DNA of 64,000 nucleotides from Hyphomicrobiales bacterium (GTDB lineage Bacteria; Pseudomonadota; Alphaproteobacteria; Rhizobiales; Ancalomicrobiaceae), in assembly GCA_021286855.1 (NCBI GenBank), contig JAJTBO010000002.1, forward strand, positions 186,001 through 250,000, in the 5' to 3' direction. Within the stretch, counting starts at the first letter, position 1, and each line of letters opens with the position of its first letter. The position numbers and the translations under genes are program-made. Of the stretch, positions 44,153-52,171 are shown piece after piece. The notes below the pieces were generated by a model. That model saw only the letters and a list, made by a program, of their open reading frames with translations, had not been told where the DNA came from and searched no databases.

Positions 44153-45037
44153 ATGACCATCCGTCCGCGTCGCAGCGTCCTCTACATGCCGGGTTCGAAC
44201 GCGCGGGCGCTCGAGAAGGCGAAGACGCTGCCGACCGACGCCGTCATCCTCGACCTCGAGGATTCCGTCGCCCCCGACGCCAAGGCCGCGGCGCGCGAGC
44301 AGGTGATGGCGGTGGCGAAGGCCGGCGGCTTCGGCGCGCGCGAGGTGGTGATCCGGGTCAACGGGCTGTCCGGCCCGTGGGGCATGGCCGATCTCGAAGC
44401 GGCGGCGGCGGTCGCGCCCGACGCGATCCTGATCCCGAAGGTCTCGACGGCCGAGGACGTCCATGCGGCGGTCGCGGTGCTCGACCGCGTCGGCGCGCCG
44501 GAGAGCGTCAAGATCTGGGCGATGTTCGAGACGCCGCTGGCGGTGCTGAACGCCGGCGCCATCGCGGCGACCGCAGCGACGCGCGAGGGGCGTCGTCTCG
44601 CCTGTTTCGTGCTCGGCACCAACGATCTGGCCAAGGAGACCCGGGCTCGCTTCACGGTCGGCCGGCCGGCCTTCCTGCCCTGGCTCGCCACCGCGCTCGG
44701 CGCCGGCCGCGCCTACGGCCTCGACGTGATCGACGGCGTCTACAACAATCTCTCCGACGCCGAGGGCTTCCTCGCCGAATGCGAGCAGGGGCGCGATCTC
44801 GGCATGGACGGCAAGACGCTGATCCATCCGAACCAGCTCGCCGTCGCCAACGAGATCTTCTCGCCGAGCGCCGCCGAGGTCGAGCAGGCGCGCAAGATCA
44901 TCGCCGCCTTCGCGCTGCCGGAGAACGCCTCGAAGGGCGTGATCAGCCTCGACGGCAAGATGGTCGAGCGACTGCACGCCGAAATGGCCGAGCGCGTCGT
45001 GGCGATCGCCGATGCGATCGCGGCGGCGGGAGCGTGA
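44153..45037 (+). CDS. mcl2: (3S)-malyl-CoA thioesterase (Mcl2 type, CitE family)
   Basis: The 294-residue protein belongs to the HpcH/HpaI-CitE family. RSVLYMPGSNARALEKA, ILDLEDSVAPDAK, VIRVNG, ILIPKVS, MFETPLAVLNAGAI, LGTNDLAKE and the C-terminal CEQGRDLGMDGKTLIHP fit the shorter Mcl2 thioesterases better than the longer Mcl1 lyases, which lack GTNDLAKE. The enzyme hydrolyses (3S)-malyl-CoA to malate and CoA, the last step of the ethylmalonyl-CoA pathway. A palindrome ATTGCAGTGCAAT stands in its promoter. Mesaconyl-CoA hydratase of the same pathway lies about 7 kb away beyond sdhCDAB. Confidence 0.87.
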   Translation: MTIRPRRSVLYMPGSNARALEKAKTLPTDAVILDLEDSVAPDAKAAAREQVMAVAKAGGFGAREVVIRVNGLSGPWGMADLEAAAAVAPDAILIPKVSTAEDVHAAVAVLDRVGAPESVKIWAMFETPLAVLNAGAIAATAATREGRRLACFVLGTNDLAKETRARFTVGRPAFLPWLATALGAGRAYGLDVIDGVYNNLSDAEGFLAECEQGRDLGMDGKTLIHPNQLAVANEIFSPSAAEVEQARKIIAAFALPENASKGVISLDGKMVERLHAEMAERVVAIADAIAAAGA

Positions 45038-45041
45038 GGCG

Positions 45042-45248
45042 ATGAAGCTCTATCGCTATCTGACCGGACCCGACGACGCCGCCTTCTGCAAGCGCGTTTC
45101 GGCGGCGCTCAACAAGGGCTGGCAGTTGCACGGCGGGCCGACCTTGACCTTCGACCCCGTCCAGGGGCGGGTGATCTGCGGTCAGGCGGTGATCAAAGAG
45201 GTCGTCGGCGTCGCCTATTCGGAGGACACGGTGTTGTCCGACTGGTGA
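45042..45248 (+). CDS. DUF1737 protein
   Basis: The 68-residue cytoplasmic protein reads KLYRYLTGPDDAAFCKRV, LNKGWQLHGGPTLTFD and GRVICGQAVIKEV, the DUF1737 pattern. Function unknown. It starts 4 bp after the malyl-CoA thioesterase gene and is surely co-transcribed with it, an association I recall from other rhizobia. Confidence 0.87.
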   Translation: MKLYRYLTGPDDAAFCKRVSAALNKGWQLHGGPTLTFDPVQGRVICGQAVIKEVVGVAYSEDTVLSDW

Positions 45249-45268
45249 GGCGGCGACAACTCGTGGCA

Positions 45269-45308
45269 AAACGAAGAAGGGCGACCCGAGGGTCGCCCTT
45301 CTTCGTTT
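45269..45308. terminator. Bidirectional terminator between DUF1737 and AhpD-like genes
   Basis: An 18-bp perfect stem (45269-45286 with 45291-45308, loop of 4) begins AAACGAAGAAGG and gives T-rich ends on both strands. It separates two converging genes. Confidence 0.9.
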
Positions 45309-45322
45309 CGGCGATCGCCGGT

Positions 45323-45724
45323 TCAGGCGGGGTTGCGCCAGCGTTCATCGACTTCGACGCCGAAGGCGGTCGCCATGCGGTTGGTTTCGCTGGCCATGCC
45401 GACGACGGCGACGAGTTCGAGGAACTGCGCCTCGCTCATGCCCTTGGCGCGGGCCGAGGCGGCATGGGTGTGGATGCAATAGTCGCAGCCGTTGGCGATC
45501 GAGACGGCGACGTAGAGCATCTCCTTGACCAGCGGGTCGAGGGCGCCGGGCGCCATCACCTGCCGGATGCTGTCCCAGGTGCGGCGGAGCGAGACCGGAT
45601 CGTGGGCCAACGCCCGCCAGAAGTCGTTGACGTGATCGGTCTTGCGCGCCGCGCGGATCTCGTCGAAGACGGCGCGGGCCTCCGGCGCGAGTTCGTCGTC
45701 GGTGAGGAGACGGACGGTCGCCAT
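45323..45724 (-). CDS. AhpD/carboxymuconolactone decarboxylase-family protein
   Basis: The 133-residue all-helical protein has the AhpD-type redox site ANGCDYCIHTH with C80, C83 and H87 and the upstream acidic E68 in VKEMLYVAV. The family includes alkylhydroperoxidases that use the CxxC pair; many members have unknown substrates. It lies 10 bp downstream of the Omp19-like gene and could be co-transcribed with it. Confidence 0.88.
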   Translation of the reverse strand: MATVRLLTDDELAPEARAVFDEIRAARKTDHVNDFWRALAHDPVSLRRTWDSIRQVMAPGALDPLVKEMLYVAVSIANGCDYCIHTHAASARAKGMSEAQFLELVAVVGMASETNRMATAFGVEVDERWRNPA

Positions 45725-45734
45725 CGCGATGACC

Positions 45735-46316
45735 TCAGCGCGAAAGGGTGATCGGCTGCGACGACGAGGTGCGGCCGGAGAACTTCTCGCCGCCGGCGCC
45801 GACGAGGGTCGCCACGGTGGAGCCGTCGGAGCCCTTCAAAGTCACCGTCTTGCCCTGCAGGTCCCAGGCCGAGATCTTCTGCAGCTCCGGCGAGGCGCAG
45901 CCCTTGGAGATGGCGCGATAGCCGCCGGCCCAGCTGGTCAGATTCATGAAGAGCTGACAATTGTCGGCGCCGGTGGCGACGCGCCAGCCGCCGAGCAGCT
46001 CGGTGCGGCCGACGTTCGGCGCCTTGGCGGCGTCGACCGGCGCGGCGGAAGCGACGGGGCCGGGCGGCGGCTGAACCGGTTGGGCGTTCGGCGCGGGCGG
46101 AGCGTTCGGATCGAGCGGCGCGCCGGGCGGCGGCGGCAGGGGCTGCAGGGACCCTTGCGTGACCGGCGCGGTCGGAGCGGGCGTCAGCGGTTCGTAGCTC
46201 ACCGGAGCGCGGGAGGTGGAGGAAAAGCTCGGGCCATCGCCGAGACCGAGGCGGGTGCAGCCGCCGAGCGCAGCGGCGACCATCACGGCCAAGGCGACTT
46301 GTTCGACGCGAATCAT
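45735..46316 (-). CDS. Omp19/Inh-family outer-membrane lipoprotein
   Basis: The 193-residue protein has a lipoprotein signal with lipobox LGGC (lipidated C20), a long Pro/Ala-rich region (about 40-90), and a C-terminal Inh-type beta-barrel domain with LLGGWRVATGADNCQLFMNLT, GYRAISKGC and WDLQGKTVTLKGSDG. This matches Brucella Omp19 and the alkaline protease inhibitor Inh fold, including the two cysteines likely to form its disulfide. It is divergent from the acetyltransferase gene. Confidence 0.87.
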   Translation of the reverse strand: MIRVEQVALAVMVAAALGGCTRLGLGDGPSFSSTSRAPVSYEPLTPAPTAPVTQGSLQPLPPPPGAPLDPNAPPAPNAQPVQPPPGPVASAAPVDAAKAPNVGRTELLGGWRVATGADNCQLFMNLTSWAGGYRAISKGCASPELQKISAWDLQGKTVTLKGSDGSTVATLVGAGGEKFSGRTSSSQPITLSR

Positions 46317-46496
46317 CTCTCTTAGCTCCTGGGAAGGGTGGGCCGGTCTTCTTCTAACGCGGGTCGCCCGAAGACGCGACTCTTCTCGCCCACCGTGGCG
46401 AGGGAAGGGCGGAAGACGGAAAATGGGGTACGACGAAAGACTGCGGCGGAATGACGCATCTAAGGGGATACCCCCATGTGCCCCTTTTCAGCCATA

Positions 46497-46507
46497 TTGC
46501 AGTGCAA
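46497..46507. promoter_or_regulatory. Palindrome TTGCA-G-TGCAA upstream of the acetyltransferase gene
   Basis: This is an exact copy of the 11-bp core of the palindrome upstream of the malyl-CoA thioesterase gene. It overlaps the left arm of the larger inverted repeat at 46504-46530. Confidence 0.5.
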
Positions 46508-46530
46508 CATAATATTTCAGGTTATGTTGC
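46504..46530. promoter_or_regulatory. 27-bp inverted repeat GCAACATAA-N9-TTATGTTGC
   Basis: Both 9-bp arms are perfect (46504-46512 and 46522-46530). The AT-rich element lies 31 bp before the acetyltransferase ATG, so it probably covers its promoter or 5' leader. It could be an operator or an RNA hairpin. Confidence 0.6.
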
Positions 46531-46561
46531 GACGCACAGTCGCTTCGACAGGAGAAGAGAC

Positions 46562-47149
46562 ATGAACGACCTCTCGCGCGGCGGCTCGATCCGCAAGCTG
46601 TGGGTGGCCGATACGGCGGCCTTCCGCGATCATCTGCTGCGGCTCGATCCGCAGACCCGGCGCAACCGTTTCGGCATGGCCGCGAGCGACGATTTCGTCG
46701 CCCGCTATGCGGAAACGAGCTTCGCGCTCGACACCCTCATCCACGGCGTCTTCGCCGGCGGACGGCTCGCCGGCGTCGGCGAGCTCCGGGCGCTGGGCCG
46801 GTCGCGGGCCGACGCCGAGGCGGCCTTCTCGGTGGAAGCCGACTGGCAGGGCCGCGGCTTCGGTTCGCAGCTGATGGAGCGCGTCCTGCTCGCCGCCCGC
46901 AATCGGCGGATCGAGCGGCTCTACATGAATTGTCTGGCCTCGAACGGCCAGATGCAGCGCCTCGCCCGGCGCGCCGGCGCCGAGATCGAATACGAGGGCG
47001 GCGACGTCGTCGGCATCGTGGTGCCGCAGACGCCGACGCCTGCCTCGTGGCTGCGCGAAGTGGTGCGCGACGGCTACGGCTGGGCGCATGCGGTCGCCGA
47101 CATGCAGAAGAAGGCGATGCCGACGCGCCTGTTCCATCGCGCCAACTGA
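46562..47149 (+). CDS. GNAT-family N-acetyltransferase
   Basis: The 195-residue protein has a GNAT domain with SVEADWQGRGFGSQLMERV as the acetyl-CoA loop and LYMNCLASNGQMQRLARRAGAE as the following helix. A C-terminal extension of about 40 residues (from ASWLREVV) is beyond the usual fold. AGGAG lies 9 bases before the ATG. Substrate unknown. Its promoter carries two overlapping palindromes, so it is probably tightly regulated. Confidence 0.87.
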   Translation: MNDLSRGGSIRKLWVADTAAFRDHLLRLDPQTRRNRFGMAASDDFVARYAETSFALDTLIHGVFAGGRLAGVGELRALGRSRADAEAAFSVEADWQGRGFGSQLMERVLLAARNRRIERLYMNCLASNGQMQRLARRAGAEIEYEGGDVVGIVVPQTPTPASWLREVVRDGYGWAHAVADMQKKAMPTRLFHRAN

Positions 47150-47187
47150 CGTGCGCCGCGCCATCGGCGCGACGCTGGTGATCGAGA

Positions 47188-47231
47188 AACGAAGAAGCCC
47201 CCGACGGGATCCCGTCGGGGGCTTCTTCGTT
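47188..47231. terminator. Bidirectional terminator between the acetyltransferase and sdhB genes
   Basis: A 44-bp perfect palindrome whose half begins AACGAAGAAGCC separates two converging genes, about 40 bp past one stop and 16 bp past the other. Confidence 0.9.
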
Positions 47232-47247
47232 CGGTCGGATCGATCCG

Positions 47248-48027
47248 TCAGAGACGGCGCTCGATCAGCATCTTCTTGATCTCCGCGATCGCCTTGGCCG
47301 GGTTCAGACCCTTCGGGCAGGTGTTCGCGCAGTTCATGATGGTGTGGCAGCGATAGAGGCGGAAGGGATCCTCGAGGTTGTCGAGGCGGTCGCCGGTCGC
47401 TTCGTCGCGGCTGTCGATCAGCCAGCGATAGGCCTGGAGGAGCACCGCCGGGCCGAGGTAGCGGTCGCCGTTCCACCAGTAGCTCGGGCAGGAGGTCGAG
47501 CACGAGGCGCACAGGATGCACTCGTAGAGACCGTCGAGCTTGGCGCGGTCGTCGTGGCTCTGCTTCCACTCGGCCTGCGGCTCCGGCGTGACCGTCTTCA
47601 GCCAGGGCTCGATCGAGCGGTGCTGGGCGTAGAAGTTGGTCAGGTCGGGGATCAGGTCCTTGACCACCGGCATGTGCGGCAGCGGATAGACCTTCACGAC
47701 GCCCTTGATCTCGTCCATGCCCTTGGTGCAGGCGAGGGTGTTGAGCCCGTCGATGTTCATCGCGCAGGAGCCGCAGATGCCTTCGCGGCACGAGCGGCGG
47801 AAGGTCAGCGTCGGATCGATCTTGTTCTTGATGAACAACAGACCGTCGAGAACCATCGGACCGCAGTCGTCGCGATCGACGAAATAGGTGTCGATCTGCG
47901 GGTTCTTGCCGTCGTCGGGGCTCCAACGATAGACCTTGAATTCTTTGAGCTTGGTGCCGCCGGCAGGCTTCGGCCAAGTCTTGCCGATCTGCACGGTGGA
48001 GTTCTTCGGAAGCGTGAGCTGAACCAT
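47248..48027 (-). CDS. sdhB: Succinate dehydrogenase iron-sulfur subunit
   Basis: The 259-residue subunit carries the three iron-sulfur clusters that pass electrons from the flavin to ubiquinone. The 2Fe-2S ligands are C80, C85, C88 (CREGICGSC) and C100. The 4Fe-4S and 3Fe-4S clusters use [12 protein letters not shown] and [14 protein letters not shown]. It is the last gene of the leftward sdhCDAB operon, 75 bp after sdhA, and is closed by a perfect bidirectional terminator. Confidence 0.98.
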   Translation of the reverse strand: MVQLTLPKNSTVQIGKTWPKPAGGTKLKEFKVYRWSPDDGKNPQIDTYFVDRDDCGPMVLDGLLFIKNKIDPTLTFRRSCREGICGSCAMNIDGLNTLACTKGMDEIKGVVKVYPLPHMPVVKDLIPDLTNFYAQHRSIEPWLKTVTPEPQAEWKQSHDDRAKLDGLYECILCASCSTSCPSYWWNGDRYLGPAVLLQAYRWLIDSRDEATGDRLDNLEDPFRLYRCHTIMNCANTCPKGLNPAKAIAEIKKMLIERRL

Positions 48028-48102
48028 CTCGGCCTGCCCTTCATGAGTTTCCGGCCATCGAGGGTCGCCGGCCGTGGGCCGGCGGATCGAAGCGTCGCTG
48101 GA

Positions 48103-49929
48103 TCAGTACACGCGAGCCTTCGGCTCGATGTACGCGATGTCCTGCGTCATGGTGTAGGTGTGCACCGGACGGTCGTCGAGCGTCACCGACTTGGTGGCGC
48201 CGTCGGCCCAGGCCAGCGTGTGCTTCATCCAATTGACGTCGTCGCGGTTCGGGAAGTCCTCGCGAGCGTGAGCGCCACGGCTCTCCTTGCGGGCTTCGGC
48301 CGAATTCATCGTGACCACCGCCTGTTCGATCAGGTTCTCGAACTCGAGGGTCTCGACGAGATCCGAGTTCCAGACCAGCGAACGGTCGGTGACCTTGACG
48401 TCCGGCAGGCCTTCCCAGACCTGCTGGATGAGCTTGACGCCTTCCTCGAGCACTTCGCCGGTGCGGAACACCGCGCAGTTGTTCTGCATGGTGCGCTGCA
48501 TCTTGTCGCGAAGCTCCGCCGTCGGGGTCGAGCCCGAAGCATAGCGGTACTTGTCGAGGCGGCCGATCGCCAGCTCGCCGGCGTCGGCGGGAAGCTCCGC
48601 CTGACGGCCGTTCGGCACGACCGTCTCCTTGCAGCGCAGGCCGGCGGCGCGGCCGAACACGACGAGGTCGGTGAGCGAGTTGGAGCCGAGGCGGTTGGCG
48701 CCGTGGACCGACACGCAGGCCGCCTCGCCGATCGCCATCAGACCGGGGACCACGGAATCCGGGTCGCCGTTCTTCTTGGTCAGCACCTCGCCGTGGAAGT
48801 TGGTCGGGATGCCGCCCATGTTGTAGTGGACGGTCGGCAGAACCGGGATCGGCTCCTTGGTCAGATCGACGCCGGCGAAGATCTTCGCCGACTCGGTGAT
48901 GCCCGGCAGACGCTCGGCCAGGATCGCGGGATCCAGGTGGCTGAGGTGCAGGTAGATGTGGTCCTTGCCCTTGCCGACGCCGCGGCCCTCGCGGATCTCC
49001 ATGGTCATGGAGCGCGAGACGACGTCACGCGAGGCGAGGTCCTTGGCCGACGGCGCGTAACGCTCCATGAAGCGCTCGCCCTCGGAGTTGGTCAGGTAGC
49101 CGCCCTCGCCGCGCGCGCCCTCGGTGATGAGGACGCCGGCGCCGTAGATGCCGGTCGGGTGGAACTGCACGAACTCCATGTCCTGCATCGGCAGGCCGGC
49201 GCGCAGCACCATGCCGCCGCCGTCGCCGGTGCAGGTATGGGCCGAGGTGCAGGAGAAGTAGGCGCGGCCGTATCCGCCGGTGGCCAGAATGGTCTTCTGG
49301 GCCCGGAAGCGATGCAGCGTGCCGTCTTCCAGGCAGAGGGCCACGACGCCGCGGCAGGCGCCGTCGGCGTCCATGATCAGGTCGATGGCGAAATACTCGA
49401 TGAAGAACTCCGCCGAGTGACGCAGCGACTGACCGTAGAGCGTGTGCAGGATGGCGTGGCCGGTACGGTCGGCCGCGGCGCAGGTGCGCTGCGCGATGCC
49501 CTTGCCGTAGTTGGTGGTCATGCCGCCGAACGGACGCTGGTAGATCTTGCCTTCTTCCGTGCGGGAGAAGGGCACGCCCCAGTGCTCGAGCTCGTAGACG
49601 GCGTCCGGCGCGTTGCGCACCAGATATTCGATGGCGTCCTGGTCGCCCAGCCAGTCCGACCCCTTGACGGTGTCGTACATGTGGAAGCGCCAGCTGTCCT
49701 CGCCCATGTTGGCGAGAGCGGCGGAGATGCCGCCCTGGGCCGCGACGGTGTGCGAGCGGGTCGGGAAGACCTTGGTGACGCAGGCGGTCTTCAGACCGGC
49801 CTCGGAGGCGCCGACGACGGCGCGCAGGCCCGCGCCGCCGGCGCCGACCACGACCACGTCGAAGGTGTGGTCGACGAAGGAATAGGCGGCGCCGGACGAA
49901 CCGGGAGCCTTGACGGTGTTTTCGGCCAT
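48103..49929 (-). CDS. sdhA: Succinate dehydrogenase flavoprotein subunit
   Basis: The 608-residue flavoprotein oxidises succinate to fumarate. It has the dinucleotide motif GAGGAG (29-34), the covalent FAD histidine H60 in [19 protein letters not shown] and the catalytic arginine region [14 protein letters not shown]. It starts 4 bp after the sdhD stop, so translation is coupled. Length matches the family. Confidence 0.98.
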   Translation of the reverse strand: MAENTVKAPGSSGAAYSFVDHTFDVVVVGAGGAGLRAVVGASEAGLKTACVTKVFPTRSHTVAAQGGISAALANMGEDSWRFHMYDTVKGSDWLGDQDAIEYLVRNAPDAVYELEHWGVPFSRTEEGKIYQRPFGGMTTNYGKGIAQRTCAAADRTGHAILHTLYGQSLRHSAEFFIEYFAIDLIMDADGACRGVVALCLEDGTLHRFRAQKTILATGGYGRAYFSCTSAHTCTGDGGGMVLRAGLPMQDMEFVQFHPTGIYGAGVLITEGARGEGGYLTNSEGERFMERYAPSAKDLASRDVVSRSMTMEIREGRGVGKGKDHIYLHLSHLDPAILAERLPGITESAKIFAGVDLTKEPIPVLPTVHYNMGGIPTNFHGEVLTKKNGDPDSVVPGLMAIGEAACVSVHGANRLGSNSLTDLVVFGRAAGLRCKETVVPNGRQAELPADAGELAIGRLDKYRYASGSTPTAELRDKMQRTMQNNCAVFRTGEVLEEGVKLIQQVWEGLPDVKVTDRSLVWNSDLVETLEFENLIEQAVVTMNSAEARKESRGAHAREDFPNRDDVNWMKHTLAWADGATKSVTLDDRPVHTYTMTQDIAYIEPKARVY

Positions 49930-49933
49930 GATC

Positions 49934-50314
49934 TCAGACCCCGAACGAGAGCTTGGCGACCGCCCAGAGGATCGCCAGGGCGACCAGCGCCGAGAAGAAG
50001 TTGTTCAGAAGGACGAACAGGATCTTCCAGGCGTCCGACGGCGTGTAGTCCTCGATGATGACCTGCATGCCGATGCGCATGTGGAGGACGCCGGCGATCA
50101 CCACGGCCGCGAAGGGGATCGCCACGAAGGGCGAACCGAGCAGCGCGTGAGCGCGCTCGTAGGGAGCGCCGACGACCATCACGATCGCCAGGATGAAGAC
50201 CACGGTCAGCGGCACCAGGGCGACGGCGGTGACCCGCTGCAGCCAATAGTCCTCGGTGCCGAACTTGGCGGAACCGCGGCCGCGGACACTCGAGAGAGGC
50301 GTGCGCAAGCTCAT
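49934..50314 (-). CDS. sdhD: Succinate dehydrogenase membrane anchor subunit
   Basis: The 126-residue protein has three membrane helices and the anchor-subunit motif [15 protein letters not shown] (about 76-90), with its conserved histidine and the Asp-Tyr pair near the quinone site. Position between sdhC and sdhA confirms identity. It begins 9 bp after sdhC. Confidence 0.95.
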   Translation of the reverse strand: MSLRTPLSSVRGRGSAKFGTEDYWLQRVTAVALVPLTVVFILAIVMVVGAPYERAHALLGSPFVAIPFAAVVIAGVLHMRIGMQVIIEDYTPSDAWKILFVLLNNFFSALVALAILWAVAKLSFGV

Positions 50315-50323
50315 CTCGTCACC

Positions 50324-50728
50324 TCACTTGACCATGTAGCCGACGATCCAGATCAGGATCGTGAAGACGCCGGAGAGCACCCAGGTGCCGAGCGCCAGGA
50401 GACGGCGTTCCGGACCGAAGCCGAGGATCATGTCCCAGATCAGGAAGCGGATGCCGCCGAGCCAGTGACAGACCAGGGCCCAGGTGTAGCCGAACAGGAC
50501 GAGACGGCCGATCCAGGTGCCGAAGGCCCACTGGGCCCAGTCATAGGCGGCCGGACCGGAGGCCGCGGCGATCAGCCAGGCGGCGAGCAGCAGCGTTCCG
50601 AAATAGAGCGCCGCGCCGGTGCCGCGATGGACGACGGACATGACCATCGTCCAGGAGGGCGCGTAGATGAAGAGATGCGGCGAGAGGGGGCGCTCGACCC
50701 CGTTGCCGGCTTTCGCTTGTGTCGACAT
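50324..50728 (-). CDS. sdhC: Succinate dehydrogenase cytochrome b556 subunit
   Basis: The 134-residue protein has three membrane helices. SVVHRGTG (S31, H34, R35) forms part of the quinone site, and H88 in VCHWLGGIRF corresponds to the heme ligand of E. coli SdhC (H84). The motif usually reads GIRH; here it is GIRF (F95), an unusual change near the heme propionates. I chose the ATG at 50726-50728, which gives normal length; the open frame upstream is not conserved. It is the first gene of the sdh operon. Confidence 0.95.
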   Translation of the reverse strand: MSTQAKAGNGVERPLSPHLFIYAPSWTMVMSVVHRGTGAALYFGTLLLAAWLIAAASGPAAYDWAQWAFGTWIGRLVLFGYTWALVCHWLGGIRFLIWDMILGFGPERRLLALGTWVLSGVFTILIWIVGYMVK

Positions 50729-50892
50729 CGGCCTGTCTTCGATCCCTGGAAGGTTGAAGGGCGGTCGAACCGATCGCGCCGTGAGCGGGCCACGGCGAAC
50801 GTGCGGGTTCGGGCGCACGGCTGGAAGCCTTCTAACCCCTTTGAGGGCGGTGCGTCAAAACGTCCAAAGGGATTAATCCGCGGTCGTGCGTC

Positions 50893-50916
50893 GAAAGTGG
50901 GCATAGACCCACTTTC
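50893..50916 (-). terminator. Hairpin between the mesaconyl-CoA hydratase gene and sdhC
   Basis: A 9-bp perfect stem (50893-50901 with 50908-50916, 6-base loop) lies 52 bp after the hydratase stop. It has no T-tract, so termination is uncertain; it may instead lie in the sdh leader. Confidence 0.4.
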
Positions 50917-50967
50917 TCCGAAATTCCAGGTGGGAACTCTGCGCACTCGAAAGCCGAGGACGTCGCC

Positions 50968-52020
50968 TCAGCGCGGCAGGATCGCCCAGTAGTCGAGATC
51001 GAGAATCACCGCCGGGTCGTAGTCGCCGGTCTCGAGCTTGTGGGGCAGGTCGAGGCAGGGCTTGTCCTTGGTGGCGACGAGGCGCAGGCGCAGCGCGCCG
51101 ACGTCGTCGCGGCCGGGCAGCTCCGCGGTCTCCAGCACTTCCGACCAGGCGAAGACGGTCATGCCGGCGAAGAGCGGCGAGACGTGGCGGCCGCCGTTGA
51201 TCGCGGCGACGTGGAAGGCCGCGCCGAGGCCGTTGAAGGAGAGCGCGCGGGCGAGGGAAATCACGTGGCCGCCGTAGATCAGACGCCGGCCGAAACGGCC
51301 CTGGCCCTCGGTGTACTGATTGAAGTGGACCTTGGCGGTGTTCTGATAGAGGCGGGTGGCGAGCATGTGCTCGGCCTCCTCCACCGTCATGCCGTCGACA
51401 TGGTCGATGCGCTCGCCGGCGCGGTAGTCGGCGAAGCGATGGGGCGAGCCGGCGAGAACGCCGTCCCAGGCGTCGCGGTCGATCACCGGCACGGCCGAGC
51501 CGATCTGCTCGGGCGTCAGCGCCGCCGGCAGCTCGGGGATCTGCTGGCCCTCGACCACCGCCTTCTCGTTCGCCTTGCGGACCATCACCCAACGCACGTA
51601 GTCGAGGACTTCTTCGCCGTGTTGGTTGTAGCCGGTCGAGCGGACGTAGACGACGCCGGTCTTGCCGTTCGAGTTCTCCTTGAGCCCGATCACCTCGGAG
51701 ACGGTGGAGAGCGTGTCGCCGGGATAGACCGGAGCGAGGAAGCGGCAACCGGCGTAGCCGAGATTGGCCACCGCGTTGAGCGACACGTCCGGCACGGTCT
51801 TGCCGAAGACGACGTGGAAGACGAGGAGGTCGTCGACGGGCGCGCGCGGATAGCCGATGGCGCGGGCGAAGGCGTCCGACGACTGCACCGCGAAACGCGT
51901 TCCATAGAGCGCGGTGTAGAGGGCGACGTCGCCTTCCGTCACGGTGCGCGGCGTGGCGTGACGGATCACCTGACCGATCCGGAAATCCTCGAAGAAGTTG
52001 CCCGAATTGGTCTTGCTCAT
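50968..52020 (-). CDS. Mesaconyl-CoA hydratase (beta-methylmalyl-CoA dehydratase), MaoC double hotdog
   Basis: The 350-residue protein has two hotdog domains. The N-terminal half contains FFEDFRIGQVIRHATPRTVTEGD and the C-terminal half YTEGQGRFGRRLIYGGHVISLARALS, as in Mch/Meh enzymes that hydrate mesaconyl-CoA to beta-methylmalyl-CoA in the ethylmalonyl-CoA pathway. Length (about 345) agrees. It lies just upstream of sdhCDAB in the same direction; the pathway yields succinyl-CoA, which the sdh products use. A TTGCGC-CGCA-GCGCAA palindrome lies 85 bp upstream. Confidence 0.87.
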   Translation of the reverse strand: MSKTNSGNFFEDFRIGQVIRHATPRTVTEGDVALYTALYGTRFAVQSSDAFARAIGYPRAPVDDLLVFHVVFGKTVPDVSLNAVANLGYAGCRFLAPVYPGDTLSTVSEVIGLKENSNGKTGVVYVRSTGYNQHGEEVLDYVRWVMVRKANEKAVVEGQQIPELPAALTPEQIGSAVPVIDRDAWDGVLAGSPHRFADYRAGERIDHVDGMTVEEAEHMLATRLYQNTAKVHFNQYTEGQGRFGRRLIYGGHVISLARALSFNGLGAAFHVAAINGGRHVSPLFAGMTVFAWSEVLETAELPGRDDVGALRLRLVATKDKPCLDLPHKLETGDYDPAVILDLDYWAILPR

Positions 52021-52105
52021 GGCCGATCCTCCCGACGCGCGCGCTGGTCGGCCCCCGTGATGACGGAAGCCGTCGACGGCGGCAATGCCGCGAAGGTCGA
52101 ATACA

Positions 52106-52121
52106 TTGCGCCGCAGCGCAA
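52106..52121. promoter_or_regulatory. Palindrome TTGCGC-N4-GCGCAA upstream of the mesaconyl-CoA hydratase gene
   Basis: Perfect 6-bp arms lie 85 bp upstream of the start codon. They share the TTGC/GCAA ends of the palindrome found before the malyl-CoA thioesterase gene of the same pathway, though with different spacing. Confidence 0.4.
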
Positions 52122-52171
52122 ATCGGTTCGAAAATTCACCGACGACCGGCGCGACCCGCCGTCGCAGCCGG

